Below are positions 1-12,666 of a stretch of 64,000 nucleotides of DNA, piece after piece. Within the stretch, counting starts at the first letter, position 1. Each line of letters begins with the position of its first letter. The stretch comes from Diplosphaera chodatii (lineage: Eukaryota > Chlorophyta > Trebouxiophyceae > Prasiolales > Stichococcaceae), in contig JAALGY010000057.1 in NCBI GenBank assembly GCA_032358165.1, positions 1,798,001 through 1,862,000 on the forward strand, given 5' to 3'. The translations under genes were made by a program, and so were the position numbers. Below the pieces are notes generated by a model. The model was not told where the DNA came from and searched no databases. It saw only the letters and a program-made list of their open reading frames with translations.

Positions 1-50
1 ATGGGTATAAGAGTGACTTCAGAGTGTATGAACGTGCCTCGTCCTTGCAG

Positions 51-3000
51 GCTATTGCCCACTGGCAGAACCACAACCTGGCCGCCTGCTTCAGCGCCTG
101 GCAGCTGCGAGTTCAACAGCATGCAGACCGGCAGGTTCTCCTCCGGCATGCAGTGTCACGGCTGCAGAACCGGATGCTGGCCTCCGCATTCGCCGGCTGG
201 CAGGCAGCAGCTGCTGACAGCGCTGACCGGCGTCTCTTTCTGCAGCATGCAGCGTCACGACTGCAGAACAGGACTCTGGCCTCCGCACTCGCCGGCTGGC
301 AGGCAGCAGCTGCTGACAGCGCTGAGCGCCGTCACCTGCTGCTGCATGCCGCGGCTCGCCTGCAGTCCCGTTCCCTTGCTGCTGCATTTGCGGGCTGGCA
401 TGCGGCAGCTGCTGAGCGTGCTGGCCGCAGGCGCATGCTGCAGCATGTCGCAGCTCACCTGCAGAATGTCGTGCTGTCGGCAGCCTTTGCGGGCTGGGCG
501 ACATCAGCTGCAGCGTCGGCAGGCCGAAAGCAGCTCCTGCAGCATGCAGCTCTGCGCCTGCAATCCAGGACACTGGCGGCTGCGTTTGGCGGCTGGGAAT
601 TGGCGGCGGCGGAGCGGGCAAGGCTGCGGGGGGCGCTGGCTCATGCAGTGATGATGCTGCGGGTGGCTGCGGTGGGTCGGGCATTCCGCTCCTGGCACAA
701 CGTGGCGTCGCGGCGCCAGGTGACTGGGAGGCAGTCTCACCGAGCTGTCCGCCTGTGTCAATTACGCTTCCCAACGGATTGCACCGCAGCTGCCGGCATT
801 GCTCTCATGAGGTCAGATGTGGTGGTGGTGCCAGGCATGGCTCGCCAAACGGGGCGCTTGTTGCTTGCAGGGCCAGGGGCGTGTTGCGTTGCAGGTGGTC
901 GCCCGCATCGCACACGGCGCCCAGCTGCGCTGCTTCCTGGCTTGGTCGGTCAACACCCTGTACCGCCGTCAGAAACGTCAGGTGCAAAGAGTTTTGAACC
1001 ACTTTATCATTTCAGTTTAACATGGAGCTCTGAGCACCCTGCACATAATGGCCGTACTAGATTGCCAGCACCAAATCGGCCCAGGGTGACGGATGATCAT
1101 CAGCTGGTGTTGCCAACGTGCTAGGATCGCCACTTTGGCGCTGCTGCTGACATGGCGACCCCAGCAAGTTGTAGGGAAGTGCAATGTATGGGGTGGGATG
1201 GGATGGGAGCGAGGGGGTTTTGGGGGGGTGGGTTTGGGGAGGGGGTGCCGAGGATGCGCAGGCGCAAGCCTCAGCCTACCATAAATTATTCCGTCGGACT
1301 ACACACTTGGTGCAAGCAAAGAGCGACCGCAAGCTGAGTGGACTGCGAGCAGTGCAACTCCCCCGCCACCGCCTTCTTGGGGTGAACGGCTCGCGGTGAA
1401 CGGCCGGACAGGTAAGTATGACTACTTGCCTGTTGGTGTGACGATGATGTGCAGCAAAGCGGCCATTGCTGCAGGCTCCAGTTATGGGTCTGCAAACTTG
1501 CAGCCACATGCACCGCCGTCTGAAACCGAGTATGAACGAGGCAGTCAGCCTTTATCTAGAGGCAACAGTAGTTGCAAGACGTGGGGACGGTGGAGGGGCA
1601 GGGGTGTGGAGTGTGTTGTGTGTGGGCTGTGGGGGTGAAGCGCAAGAGCGCCAAAAAAATTGGGTCAGACGGCTTGTTGAGATCAGACGCTCGGCAATCT
1701 TTAGTAACAATTGGCGTTCGCACGTGCGAGACGCGAGTTTGTCCCTCACCGGCATAAGGGAAGCATGCAAAGGGGAGCGGACGCCGGAAGAGGCCGTGTA
1801 TCCTGAAAGACTGTGGGCCAGTGGCGTCGCGGCCCTCGTTTCGCAAAAAACTTAATTTCTGCCCCTTACCGACGAGGACATAACCATTCGTGAAATTCAG
1901 CTTGCTCGCCGCACGGCAGGCAGAGCTCTTCGCCCTGCGACATCGTTTGCAACAGTGCAAGAGATGGACGAGGTAATTTCAGGCCACAAGCTGGCAGCGC
2001 GGACGGCCGGACGGCACCATCAGCCGTGTCGGAAATCGACGCTTAGGGTTTAAGCTGCTCGCTCCGCGGTGAACGCAAAGAGTTTGGCCCCTAAAGGGGG
2101 GCCAAACTAAAAGGCGAAAGATTGGTACTGCAACAGAGCTGATCTCGCCGTTGACTGGCCAGCTTGCAGTCCTTGCATACTGGTCTGTCCCGGCCCAGCT
2201 GGCCTCGCGCCTCCAGTTATGGGTTCGTGACATCACCAAACCAGTATCTTGCTCGTCTATTGGTGTCACATGGCAGCACTGCTGCTCTTGCCAGCATCAA
2301 ACCTGCCGATGTGCTAAACGAGTTCGTGTGGTCGCAGGCGGATGGAATGCATCGTGCAGTTGTGCTTGCTGGCTGCCTGGCGGCTTTGGCAGGTCACGCT
2401 GAGCGCCAGCACCGCCTGCGCACCGCTGTGCAGGTCTTACAGTCGACTCATTCACATTTCACTTGCTGAAGTTGTCTTGCACTGTGTTCAGTCGTGGAGA
2501 GCTGCCTGTGCACCAGTGGCACCTGGCCCTGCATCACATGGTGGGTTGACAGGAATCTGGCGACGTTGCAGGCCATGCTGCAAAGCCGGCTGCGGGCAGC
2601 GTGGGCGGGCTGGCGGCAACATGCAGTGGCATGCAGCGGCGCACGTCACCACGCTGCGCAGCTGCACGTTCAAGCGGCGCTGCGCCTGCAGCACCAGGTG
2701 CGGGGCACCATCACTCGAAGCCGCAGCGCAAGCCCAGAGCTCACCTGGCACACTGACCAGGGCCATGGGCCTGCCACATATGCCCAACTGTCATCTCAAG
2801 TGCTGTTCCATGACAGGTGTCTTTCAGCGTGCTTCCAGGATAATGGTGTGCGCTTGCAGCGGAGGACAACCTGGATGGATCACTCCTGGGACACTACTTT
2901 GAGCCCCTGTGCATGTCTGAAACGCAGGCGCAGTGGGCGGCTCTGGGTGCGCTGCAGCACAACGCACGCGTGCGACGGGCTGCCAGGGCGGTGCTGGGGC

Positions 3001-6000
3001 GCATTCGCAACCGCGTGCTAGCGGCCGCGCTCAGCGTCTGGCTGGCGCACGCGGCCTCCAGGCGGGGGGCGCGCCTGCTGCTGCGGCGCTGCCTGGCGGG
3101 CACCCTGCAACGCAGCTTCAACGCCTGGTGGTGCGCTCCGACCTGAACCTCAGGCAACCCACTCTCAGTAGTGGATATCAGCAAGGAGTTATGTGGTACG
3201 GCATCGAGTGGCGGTTTATGTCGCTGACGGCTCATTGAGAGGTGCGCAATCTGTCGCATCACGCCTGTGGATTGTTCGTGTTTCGGCAGGCGGTTTGCGG
3301 AGGAGGCTACCGCTGAGCGACGCGGCGCCGAGGCGGTGGCGGCGGCGCTGCAGCGGCGGGGCAGCCTGCCGGGGCGCCTGGCCGCCGCTCTGGCTGGTCG
3401 GGACGGGCACCACCTGCTTGCGCACGCCCTGCAGGTGCGCGCTGCAGTGCATGCGGTGCAGCTTGTGACGAAAGCACGTGGCATCCTATCTAAGCGGCAC
3501 TGGTCAGTGCAGTTTTAGAGCCTGGGCTCAGTACGTCACGCATCTGGTAAACATGGTGCTGGTCACACATATGCACGTGAAAGCATGCACACTAGGGCTG
3601 AAAGCGCGCCAAACTCGTTGTCTGTTTACGCTGCAGCGGTGGCGGGAGACGCTGCAGGCTTGTGGAGAAGCGCGCAGTTTGTATGCCCTGGCTGTCGAGC
3701 ACCAACGCATGGCCGTGATGCGCCAAACGCTGTGGGCGCTGGCTGATTCCGCACGAGCGCACCAGGTCTGCATGGAGCTGATCAGACCACCCAACCATCA
3801 GCAGACTAAAGCCTGATGCATTGTCCCTGACACAGCTGACTATGACCACGACAGCTGACAGCTTGCAATGCTGGCTTGTGCAGGCCAAGCGGACTGCCCT
3901 GGCCTTCTGGGGTGGCAACGCAGCGCACCGCAGCCTCCTGCGCTGGTGCCGCTACCTCGCTGCCCGGCGGCACCAGCACCAGCGGCTCGGCCAGGTGCCG
4001 TGTGTGGCGATGTGCTATGATGAGTATGCAGATATCAGGTGCAAATCTGCCACTGAGTCGAGCAATGGCACGGCTTGAATCTGGCAGGTCGTCAATGGGA
4101 TCAAGGATTAACACACAGTAGTCACTGCCAGTCATGGCTATCGATTTCACCGCTCAGGCGATGGAGGTGTGGGCGGGCAGCGCAGTGCGGGCTGCGCTTC
4201 ACAGCTGGCAGGCTGGCATGCAGCAGCAGCGGCAATGGCAGGGCATCAAGGCGCAGGCTGCCTTGCTGTGTGCAGCAACTAGGACAAGGACGGCCCTCCG
4301 CGCCTGGTGAGATGGCCTGCCCAAGGCCATGACCCCAGAACTCCTCCCATGCTCTTCAGCAATCAACACAGTGCTGAATGTGGATTGACTGCTGCGTCAT
4401 TGTTATGATTGCAGGCACAGCTGGGTTGTGAAGGCCGCAGTCATGCGCCACGTGCTGAACCACAACATGCAGCGGCACTACCTAGCGCGGCCTTTCAACA
4501 GCTGGCACGGTAGTGCACAGCGTCGGGCGTATCAGCGGCATGCGTGTGAGAAGTGCCTGGCAGGCTTGCGTCAGCGGGGCTTGGCTGCTGCGTTCCGTGG
4601 CTGGCAGGTGATCGTAAACCCCACTCAAAAAAATGTGTTGTTTGAGGGGCACAGAATGCTGTGTTCTGCTGTTGAGTCTCGTGTGTGGTAGCCCGAGAGC
4701 ACCAAGCTTGTGATGGTCTGACATGCAGGAGACGGCCGCCAGCAAGGTCCACAACCGAGCAGTGGTCGCGGCGGCGCTGACAAGACTGCGGGGTGCAGCG
4801 CTGGCCGCTGCGCTGTCGGGGTGGCGTGAGGCCGCCTGCGTGCGCAGCCGCCTCCATCGCATCTTGCGCCAGGTCACAAAAGCATCTAAGCTGTTTGATC
4901 AAGGCACTAGAAGACAAGAGAGGATCCTGTCCCTGAGCTTTCTCCCGTTTCTGTGATCGGTCATCGCGAGTATTATGGCGGTTCATGTTGCACACATCCT
5001 CAAGTATGGCTTCAGCAAGTCTCCGATGCTCTGTTCGGCCATTGCTGACGTGTCAGGGGCAACGTCGCAGGTGCTGACACGGCTGACCAGCCGCACGCTC
5101 CACACTGCCCTTGCTGCCTGGGTGGACTTTGCACAGCGTAGCGCAGAAAAGGATGCGCTACTGCGGCTGGCGGCAGGCCGGCTGCACGATGCAACCCTTG
5201 CTAAGGTTGGCAGCGATTTGTCGTACAGGGTTGCATCTCTTGTTCTGGACAGCTTTGCCGCTGCACCTTCGAGTGGGTAGCAGAGCACTGCATCTGCTTC
5301 CACATTGCCGATTGCTGCAGGTGTGCCCTGCTACCACTGCAGGCCATCACGGCAATGCGGGACTACGCTGCACGCCGGACCATCGGCAGGGAACACCTGC
5401 GCGCCGCGCTGCAGCTGCTGTCACATGCTGCAGCAGCAAAGGTGGGCGCCCGTTCTCCAGTTTTTGCACGGCTGGTTTCAAGTCATGGTGTGCAGCATTG
5501 GTTGCTTCTCCACTCTCTACTAGAAGCAGCCCTCTGGTGTCTATTTGACCTGTGATGCTGGCAACACTTCTTTCAGTAGTGTCAATGTATGCCATGCAGG
5601 CCTGGCGCTCGTGGCGTGAGCATGCCTCAACGCAGCAGCTGCTGAAGGTCAAGGGGGCTGCGGTGGCAGCAGCGCTGCGGCATGGCGCCGCCTGCAGGGC
5701 CTGGCGCTCCTGGCTTGCCCACACATGTGGCCGACATGCAAAGAAACAGCAGGTGGCGACCTGTTCACTCGGCTCCCCGGAATACATGACACATGTGTCC
5801 CGGCAGTTGTTTGCCGAGCGAGTAGCCTGCTATTTTCACCTGATTGCCACTGATTGCCAGTCGTCATGTCAAAACTGTTCACATGCTGTCTGCAGGCGCA
5901 GTTCTTGCAGGGCAGGTGGGCAGCACGGTGCCGCGGCCGGGTGCTGGCGGCCTGGCAAGGCGCTGCAGCCCGCCGCCTGCACGTCCGTACGGCTATCGCA

Positions 6001-8854
6001 CAGGTCTCAGCCTTGTCTGCTCAAATGTCATTCAGCGGCATAAGCCTTTTCGCAAGGCCTGCATGCACACCTATGAAAGGCTGCAGTGCAGCAAGCTGCT
6101 GCTGCTCAGCCCGGGGTGTATATCTCAGGCCGTCTCAGGTAGTCCGGGGTATCATGCAAATGCTGGCGGGCATATCTTTGATGGTGCACATACGCATGTG
6201 TAGGCGCTTTCTGGACAGACAATGCGGTCACTGGCGTCCACATTCAGCGAGTGGCACACCTGGGCACATCGAAAGGTGCGCATTACTTCATTCCCAATTT
6301 GACACATTATCGCTTGATCGTGTTGATCGTATGAAAACATCAGGATGCATGTCCATGCTTGTCCGACTAACCGGTAATCAGTGGAAACATGTACATTGGA
6401 GTATGCGGACTGGCTTTGCAACGTTTGCAAGAAGCCTCACACAGTTGGCTGCATGTGCAGGGGCAAAAGCTGTCAGCCTCCAAGGCCGCCCAGCAGCGGC
6501 TGCTGCGGAGAGGGCTGGCAGCGTTTGAGGAGGCGCTGGCGGAGGGTAGAGACCAGCGTGCTCATGCCTTCCGTAACCATTTGCATACCAGCAGGTGCGC
6601 TCAGGCTTCCAATATGACAGCAGATCAGCTTGCAGACGTCAGGAGTGACTGTGAACACGCAGCCCGAACATGCGTGCACATGCTCTCGGGCGCCCGAACT
6701 ACCACAGAAGAGATGCGAAGTTTTGCAGTGGGGTCGATTGAGTTCAGCGCTCAAATTTTGCCGTTCACGTGTGTGCACACCTCAGGGTGTGGCAGCAGTG
6801 GCGCACTTATGCCACAGCGAGCGCTGAGAAGCGCGCCGGGCTGCAGCGCGCAGCACTGCTGGCGTTTGGCAGCTGCCTGCGCCATGGGTGGGCGGGGTGG
6901 CGGCTGCGAGTGGCTGCATGCCACCGCAAAGCGGCTGCAGCAACCCAGGCAAAGGTGCGGCAGCCACTGCAAGTTTCACTTGAGATGTCAGAAGCCTGCT
7001 TGGCTACCAGTAGCATCGCCTGCCTGACTGCTGGCCAAATTGGCCATGCCAGCATCCTCTGTTAAAGCATCTGGGCAAGGGGAAGGCTCTTGATGACACT
7101 GGTGCTGCACCTGCAGCGCCGGGCACTGCATTCAGCGCTCTGCCACTGGCACCAAGTGGCAATGCTGCGGGCAGCAATCGAGGCGCGTGGCCGGCAGCTG
7201 CAGGCCACAGTCGTCTCCAAGCAACTGCGTGCTGCGCTGCACAGGTGTGGCCCTGCTCGCAGCCCAGTCAGCGTTGACTCCCTTGCAGCCAAAGAAACTG
7301 CAGCAGTGTCGTATAACCAACTGCTGGTATGTGCCGTATCCGGGCAATTCTGGACAGTGCTGCGCATCCTTTGATGTAAGATGCCACAATTGGTAGGTGG
7401 CGGGTCATGGCGCATGTGCGCAGCCTGCTGAGGCAGAGGTATGGCGGCGGCCCGCTGAGGGTGTGGCGGCACCACGCGGACGACAGGGCGCGGCTGCGGC
7501 GGCTGGGAGTTGGGGCGGTGCAGCGGCTACTGGCCGCTGTGCTGTCGCGCGCCTGGCACGCCTGGCGGGCAGCGGTCAAAGTGTGGCCCGCTGATGTTCG
7601 CGGACTCCGCCGTCACTCTCATTGAGCACCCTGATTGCATTGCATGCCTCGGTAGAAATGTCAGCCGCGAGTGACCATGACGGATGCATCGTCATGTGCA
7701 TGCACTCGCTATTGCAGGAAGGGCAGGAGGCGCGAGCAGCGGCGCAGCGTGCAGCGGCTGCCGACAGCCTGTGGGCAGTCATCCAGGCCCGCCGCGCCCG
7801 GCAGGTGACCCCTGAATACAAACACCCCACCTGCCCCGCTGATCTCATCCTGGGTGCCACAGCATCTCTAGCACTCTAGGTCATGCTGGCCATGCGTTCG
7901 TCCATTGCAGGCACAGCTGAGTCCTAATGCTTCTGCACGACATGCCCAGGGATGACACCTTCGATAGGAGTGGCGTGCAACGATGTGTCGAGAGCTGATA
8001 CATGATTGTGACGGTCGCAGAACGTGCGGCTGGCGTGGCGGGCGTGGAAGCTGTCCGCGCAGCTGCACCACCTGGTGGACCGCTACTGTGGCCTGGCGGC
8101 TCGCGGCGGCAGCGCAGGCGGCGGCAGGTGTGCATCACACCAGCTCATCACCTTGTCACATTGCAGTTGACGAACTTGAACCATGTGGTACAGTATGTGC
8201 TGATGCTGAGGGGCAGTTGCAGTGGTGCAGTGACCCTGAGGTTGAGCCCTAGGGCAACATTCAACATTTCATGTTGGCAAGGCGGGAGCATGTCACCCAG
8301 CATCTAGCTGTCACACTTCCCGACGTTAGATGGTGCTCGCTACTAGATGGTGCCCGTTACTAGGCAAACCACAGTCTTAAGGTCCACCGACTTCTCTGAA
8401 AACCTGCTCTGAAGGGCAGCATATCGGCTGCCTTTGCAGGGCGACGACGGCCAACCCGGCGCTCAGCCTGGTGCTGTGCCCCTGCGCCCTGCATGCCCTG
8501 GAGCACAGGCAGCCAGTAGACTGCAACTGCAGTGCCGGCGCAGCACAGTTCCCGGCAGAAAGTACAGACTCCGGGGAACCTGCGCTGCCAGGGCCGCAGG
8601 ATATCTGGGCGGTCAATCCGGAATATGAGCAATATCCACAGGAGGATCCAGAGGAAGCACAGCAGCTCACAGCGAGCACGGACGGCGCACAATGCGAGCT
8701 GCCCCAGCGAAGGGAGAGCTGGGCGTCAAACCCTGCGTTTGTGGAGGATGCAGAACAGGATACAGGGCAAGACTGGGATATCATAGATGGGCACATCCGT
8801 GTACGCTGCAGTAGAGCACCCGGCTTCTCAAGACAGCAGTCACATCTGTTCTAA
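51..8854 (+). CDS. Sfi1-type centrin-binding repeat protein (5' partial)
   Basis: The 3' part of a long multi-exon gene whose start lies before the window. The first visible exon (51-719) follows a CCTTGCAG acceptor and encodes eight repeats of about 33 residues. Each is an amphipathic helix with a Trp in contexts such as AFAGWQ, preceded by a Leu-Gln-x-Arg stretch. Later exons keep the pattern (LRAAWAGWR near 2610, FNAWW near 3130, FNSWHG near 4500, FRGWQ near 4600, LSGWREA near 4820, FSEWHTWAHRK near 6260, WAGWRLR near 6895, WHAWRA near 7560). About 22 exons are recognisable; their borders are approximate. The last exon (about 8440-8854) has no repeats, is acidic, carries DIWAVNP and ESWASNP, and ends at TAA 8852-8854. 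Sfi1 repeats form a long helix that binds one centrin per repeat at spindle pole bodies and basal bodies. A basal-body or centrin-fibre role is inferred. The family call is strong; orthology to yeast SFI1 is not shown. Confidence 0.8.
100..650 (+). repeat. Coding tandem repeats, 99-bp period
   Basis: Within the first exon a 99-base unit (33 codons) recurs. The block around 194-230 (GGCTGGCAGGCAGCAGC) reappears 99 bases on at about 293 almost unchanged, and more diverged copies follow near 390, 490 and 590. Near-identity of neighbouring units points to recent duplication or gene conversion inside the Sfi1 array. Confidence 0.8.
1190..1247 (+). other. G-run tract in a long intron
   Basis: Inside the roughly 1.3-kb intron between about 982 and 2320 of the Sfi1-like gene lies a purine-rich stretch with many runs of three to seven G separated by one to four bases. 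It could form a G-quadruplex on the coding strand. No function is claimed. Confidence 0.5.
2081..2108. repeat. Perfect short inverted repeat in the long intron
   Basis: AGTTTGGCCCC at 2081-2091 is matched by GGGGCCAAACT at 2098-2108, an 11-bp perfect stem around a six-base loop. It lies in the same unusually long Sfi1 intron as the G-run tract. It could be the remnant of a small inserted element or a chance hairpin. Confidence 0.5.
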
Positions 8855-8931
8855 TCGGTATCTGCTGCCAACAGCAGCTGTTGATCGCCGGACCACTGGT
8901 GTTGATCTGACTACACACAACTCGAGAGCAG

Positions 8932-8936
8932 TGTAA
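8932..8936 (+). terminator. TGTAA, possible polyadenylation signal
   Basis: TGTAA, the usual poly(A) signal of volvocine green algae, occurs about 80 bases after the Sfi1-gene stop; another lies near 8993. I did not find the signal consistently after other stops in the window, so this is only a candidate. Confidence 0.3.
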
Positions 8937-9085
8937 ATGACAGGCATAAGCGGCAAGCAACCATTGATCTGCACTGCGATCGCTGTGTATAGCTGTAAAC
9001 CGATGTTCGCCCTATTCATGTCAGCTGAGGTTGCGCCTGGCCCCTAAGCCCACTTCAAAAGTACACCCTCGGCGTGCCAGTCGCC

Positions 9086-9649
9086 TCAGTTGTCAGCCTC
9101 CTGAAGGTCGAGGTGAGAGCTCTGCCGTGCGGGCACCCGGTCAGAAGGCTTGTAGTAGTCGGTCTGCTTATACTCGTGGTCATGGTCATGGTCATCGTCC
9201 TGTTCCTGCTCGTCCTTCGAGTGCGACCGAAACACACGCTCCTCGGCACGGCGGGAGGCGTCTGCACCCGGCGGGTCACTGGGCAGCAGCGACGCCAGGT
9301 CGATGGGCCGTCCATCGTCCAGGCCCTGCGACTCGCTGCGGTTGGGCTTCTCGAATGCAAAGGTAGGCCGCGTGACCTTCTCCCGCTGCGATTGCAGCGC
9401 CTCCTGCTTCTGCTGCAGGTCCACTAAGTCGCCATGCGAGCTGTTGGCTGCATCGTACAAATGCCCGGCCGCTGCTGCTCGTGTCGCGCCATATGTCGAT
9501 GGGTTGTAGCCATCGTCATCCAGCGAATTGTGCTGCAGCACTGACTCAGGGTCCGGTCGGCGGCCGTCCAACGACGCTCGGCCTGTGGCTACGCTCCTCG
9601 GTCCACCTCCCCGTTTCAGGTCAAAAGCGAGGTCTTCTGCCGTCGTCAT
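9086..9649 (-). CDS. Unrecognised acidic, disordered protein
   Basis: A single-exon reading frame on the minus strand. The Met at 9649 (MTTAEDLAFDL) is preferred; an in-frame Met at 9682 adds eleven residues. About 187 residues. No domain is recognised. It is hydrophilic and low in complexity: an N-terminal segment ending GRRPDPESVLQ, a central Gln/Lys-rich possible helix (DLVDLQQKQEALQSQREK), a segment with FAFEKPNRSES, and an acidic His/Asp stretch (DDDHDHDHEYKQ) before the C-terminus. The stop lies 232 bases from the convergent Sfi1 stop. Sustained length and amino-acid composition support coding, but no homology call is possible. Confidence 0.55.
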   Translation of the reverse strand: MTTAEDLAFDLKRGGGPRSVATGRASLDGRRPDPESVLQHNSLDDDGYNPSTYGATRAAAAGHLYDAANSSHGDLVDLQQKQEALQSQREKVTRPTFAFEKPNRSESQGLDDGRPIDLASLLPSDPPGADASRRAEERVFRSHSKDEQEQDDDHDHDHEYKQTDYYKPSDRVPARQSSHLDLQEADN

Positions 9650-10017
9650 ACTGAAGGCCGTGAGAGGTTGGCACAATCGCAAGCACTATCTGGCGTCAGC
9701 TTCGAATGTGGTTCTGCCATCGCCTCGATGGTGTCAGCTGGCGCGACCAAAATCAGCTTCTCTGCAACAGGATGCACCACAGGGCGGCTCTAGCTATGTA
9801 CACATATACAGCTCCTCAAACATCGCCCATTTCTTGTCTACGTTGGCTTGCTTACCGTATGCAGCTCATTTATCCATCAGCATCTACAGTCAGATCTTGA
9901 TGGCAGGGTTGCGGGTGCAAACTGCGACATGTTTCACACAATGCATGCAGTGACCTACCTCCTGGCGCAGGTGCTGAGCTCGCAAAGCAGCAGCTGTTGA
10001 ACAACTGAGTCGTGATA
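9650..10017. promoter_or_regulatory. Divergent intergenic region before acetate kinase
   Basis: The region separates the unknown minus-strand gene from acetate kinase on the plus strand. It must hold both promoters and 5' leaders. I see no TATA box or named operator in it. Confidence 0.35.
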
Positions 10018-12460
10018 ATGGCGTCAACCTCCAGCAGGCTGGTGCTGGTCGTCAACTCAGGCAGCAGCAGTCTGAAGTTCAAACTGTTTGATGCTGCGGC
10101 GGGTCTGCGTGGCGAGGTCTCTGGCCTAGTAGAGCGCATAGGCGACGTCGCGAACTCGCGCATCATCACCACGAAGCTTTCCGACCCCGATGCACAGAAG
10201 TCCACAGTCGATCGGGGTGTGAAGGTGCATGCATGATCGCTCGTGCTCTCAGGCATCGCATACGGACTGATTGCAAATGACATGCGCTCCCCTGCGATAC
10301 ATCGGACTGCTTACTAGTCGTGCAGGATCATACTGCGGCGCTTGACTACGTGCTGCAGCATTTGAAGGATACGTATGCTGCCGATCCAGCAGAGAATGTG
10401 GAGGCTGTTGGTCACAGGGTGAAATTGGTGCTGAGGATGCTGCGCACATTTAATCTTGTCAACAAGCATAACAGTACGACTCATGGCAACACTGCAGCAG
10501 ACGAAGAGCAGATCAAAGCATGTAGCAGCACGGAAATGACGCAATCCATACACTGTTGTGTGGTAAATGTGACAGGTGGTGCACGGCCGTGATATCCCTG
10601 CGGCGCGGCTTGTCAACGACAGCGTGCTGCGGGCGATCAAGGATGCTGCGCCGCTAGCACCGCTGCACAACCCCGCAAACCTGGAAGGCATCATGGCGGC
10701 ATCCGCAGTGTTTCCCTGCCCGCAGGTAAGCACATTAACACACGACAATGCCCCTTGGGATAAAGATGGTGCATGCGTGTCATTCCTGCTCCCCTCACTG
10801 CACCTGGCGATTTGCTTGTGGTCTTATAGCTCTCAGCGCCTGCGATGTTCATCACAGGTGGCGGTGTTCGACACTGCGTTCCTGACCACAATGCCGCCAG
10901 CAGCCTACACATATGCCCTGCCGGCAGATTTGGCCAAGAAGGAGGGCCTCCGGCGCTATGGCGCGCACGGCACCAGCTACCGTTACCTGGTCGGGGCTGC
11001 AGCAAAATTGCTGGGCCGCCCGACATCAGAATTGAATATGATCGTCGGGCACATAGGTGCGGCCTGCACTGTGCTCTACGTCCACTTCCTCGAGGGGCAT
11101 GCAGATAATTTCAACGCCTGCCAGCTGCAGTGGCCGCTTGTGCTCAAGTCGCCAGTACAGCGTGCAGGAGCCGGCGCCAGCATGTCTGCAGTCAAACAGG
11201 GCAAAGTGATCGACACATCAATGGGGTTGACGCCGCTGGAGGGGTGTGTGCAGAATGCAAGTCTTTATCGAGAGTGTCTATAGAATACTGACAAGCTTGC
11301 TGTCATGTGATATGCCTATACTGTGGAGGTGTCACGCATGCAGGCTGATGATGGGCACAAGGTGTGGGGACATCGACCCTTCAGTCGTCATCTACCTGGC
11401 GCAGCACTGCGGCATGGCGGTAGCCGACATTGATAAACTCATGAATAAGCAGGCGAGTGGAACGTTGGGGTGGAGATGGTCAACATTGTACACGCTGCGA
11501 GTACAAGATGGATGCGACTTGATGCACTGCATCGATACCAGTGCCCCAGACGCGCAAGTCAGTGCCATGTAGCATCGGTTGCAATGCACTGCACCAGTTG
11601 TCTTGTGCACTACAGAGCGGCTTCCTAGGTCTGGCAGGCAATGCGGACCTGCGGTCAGTTGTTGCAGCTGCGGACGGCGGCGATGACCAAGCCAGGCTGG
11701 CAATAGAGGTTTGATTTTGCGCTGGACATCACCCTGAGGCCTGATTCATGCACGCTGTCCGAGGCTGTGGGTGCACCGCAAGTTGTCCATCCTCAGCATG
11801 CGCTCGGTTGTACGCAGGTGTTCATCCACAGGATCAGAAAGTACCTGGGTGCATACCTGATCCTGCTGGAGGGCACCACAGACGCTATCGTCTTCTCAGC
11901 AGGTATGTTCCTGCGCTGCTGTTGGCTGCGCTGCTGTTGACAAAGTTTGCAGGTGCTGTGACGTTGTTGTCCGACATTGCGACCATCAGATGCTGCTCGA
12001 CATCGCAGGCATTGGAGAGAACAATGCTATGACCAGGAGGAGGTCCTTGCAAGGGCTCGAGGTGCTCCTATTGCTACACACCCGCATGCCACCACAGCTA
12101 GCCGTGCACAGCTCTAGATTGAAGTCAAGCTGCCGCCAACTGCACTGCATCATTCGTCGATCAGAGGCAGATGCACGCGCAGGCATTTGGCATTGTACTG
12201 GATGATGCGAAGAATGACGCTGCTGTTGGCGGAAAGGCGACTGAGATTCAGGCAGAGACCTCCAGGGTCAAGATCCTTGTCGTCCCTACCGATGAGGAAC
12301 TCAGCATTGCACAGCAGGTGGGAACTTCACGGTCTATCCTGTGCAGTTGTATGCACTGTGCCATCAGCAGTGGCTGCCGTATAGGACAGTCTCGAAGTGC
12401 ACCACCAGTGATGGTCTGCAGACACTGGAGGTGGTCACAGCGCATCAGGCAGAGGAGTGA
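10018..12460 (+). CDS. ackA: Acetate kinase
   Basis: Transfers phosphate between acetyl phosphate and ADP/ATP. With phosphotransacetylase it forms the fermentative acetate pathway of algae under low oxygen. Eleven exons: 10018-10224, 10326-10418, 10576-10725, 10858-11056, 11168-11243, 11344-11452, 11616-11708, 11818-11902, 12009-12061, 12183-12317, 12422-12460. They sum to 1239 bases and 412 residues, the usual size. Family motifs run in order: VVNSGSSSLK, GHRVVHGRD across an exon join, FDTAFLTTMP, GHIGAGAS, DTSMGLTPLEG, MMGTRCGDIDP, GIGENNAM, PTDEEL. The residues matching the catalytic Asn, two Arg, Asp and Glu of studied acetate kinases are all present. The intron at 11453 starts GC rather than GT. 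There is no clear presequence before the first strand, so a cytosolic enzyme or a missed upstream exon are both possible. No phosphotransacetylase gene is in the window. Confidence 0.95.
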
Positions 12461-12666
12461 GAACACAACTGCGTGCAGCGGACAGGCCCGTCAGAACGCA
12501 ACCAGGACGGTCGAGAGGCGGACTGCGTCCTGGCCGTTCTTCATGGTGTGACTGTACAGAGCGTCGTCGCACGACACTGCTCTGCGGCTTATGACACTGC
12601 CTGAGGCGAACTGTCAGTTCAACGGCAATTGATAAGCATCTGCATGCTAAACAGACTTGAACTCTG

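Noticed and set aside
1..774. Long overlapping frames on both strands over the Sfi1 repeats
   Set aside because: They mirror the 99-bp repeats in other frames. Only the frame with the Trp-containing helices matches a family and continues in later exons.
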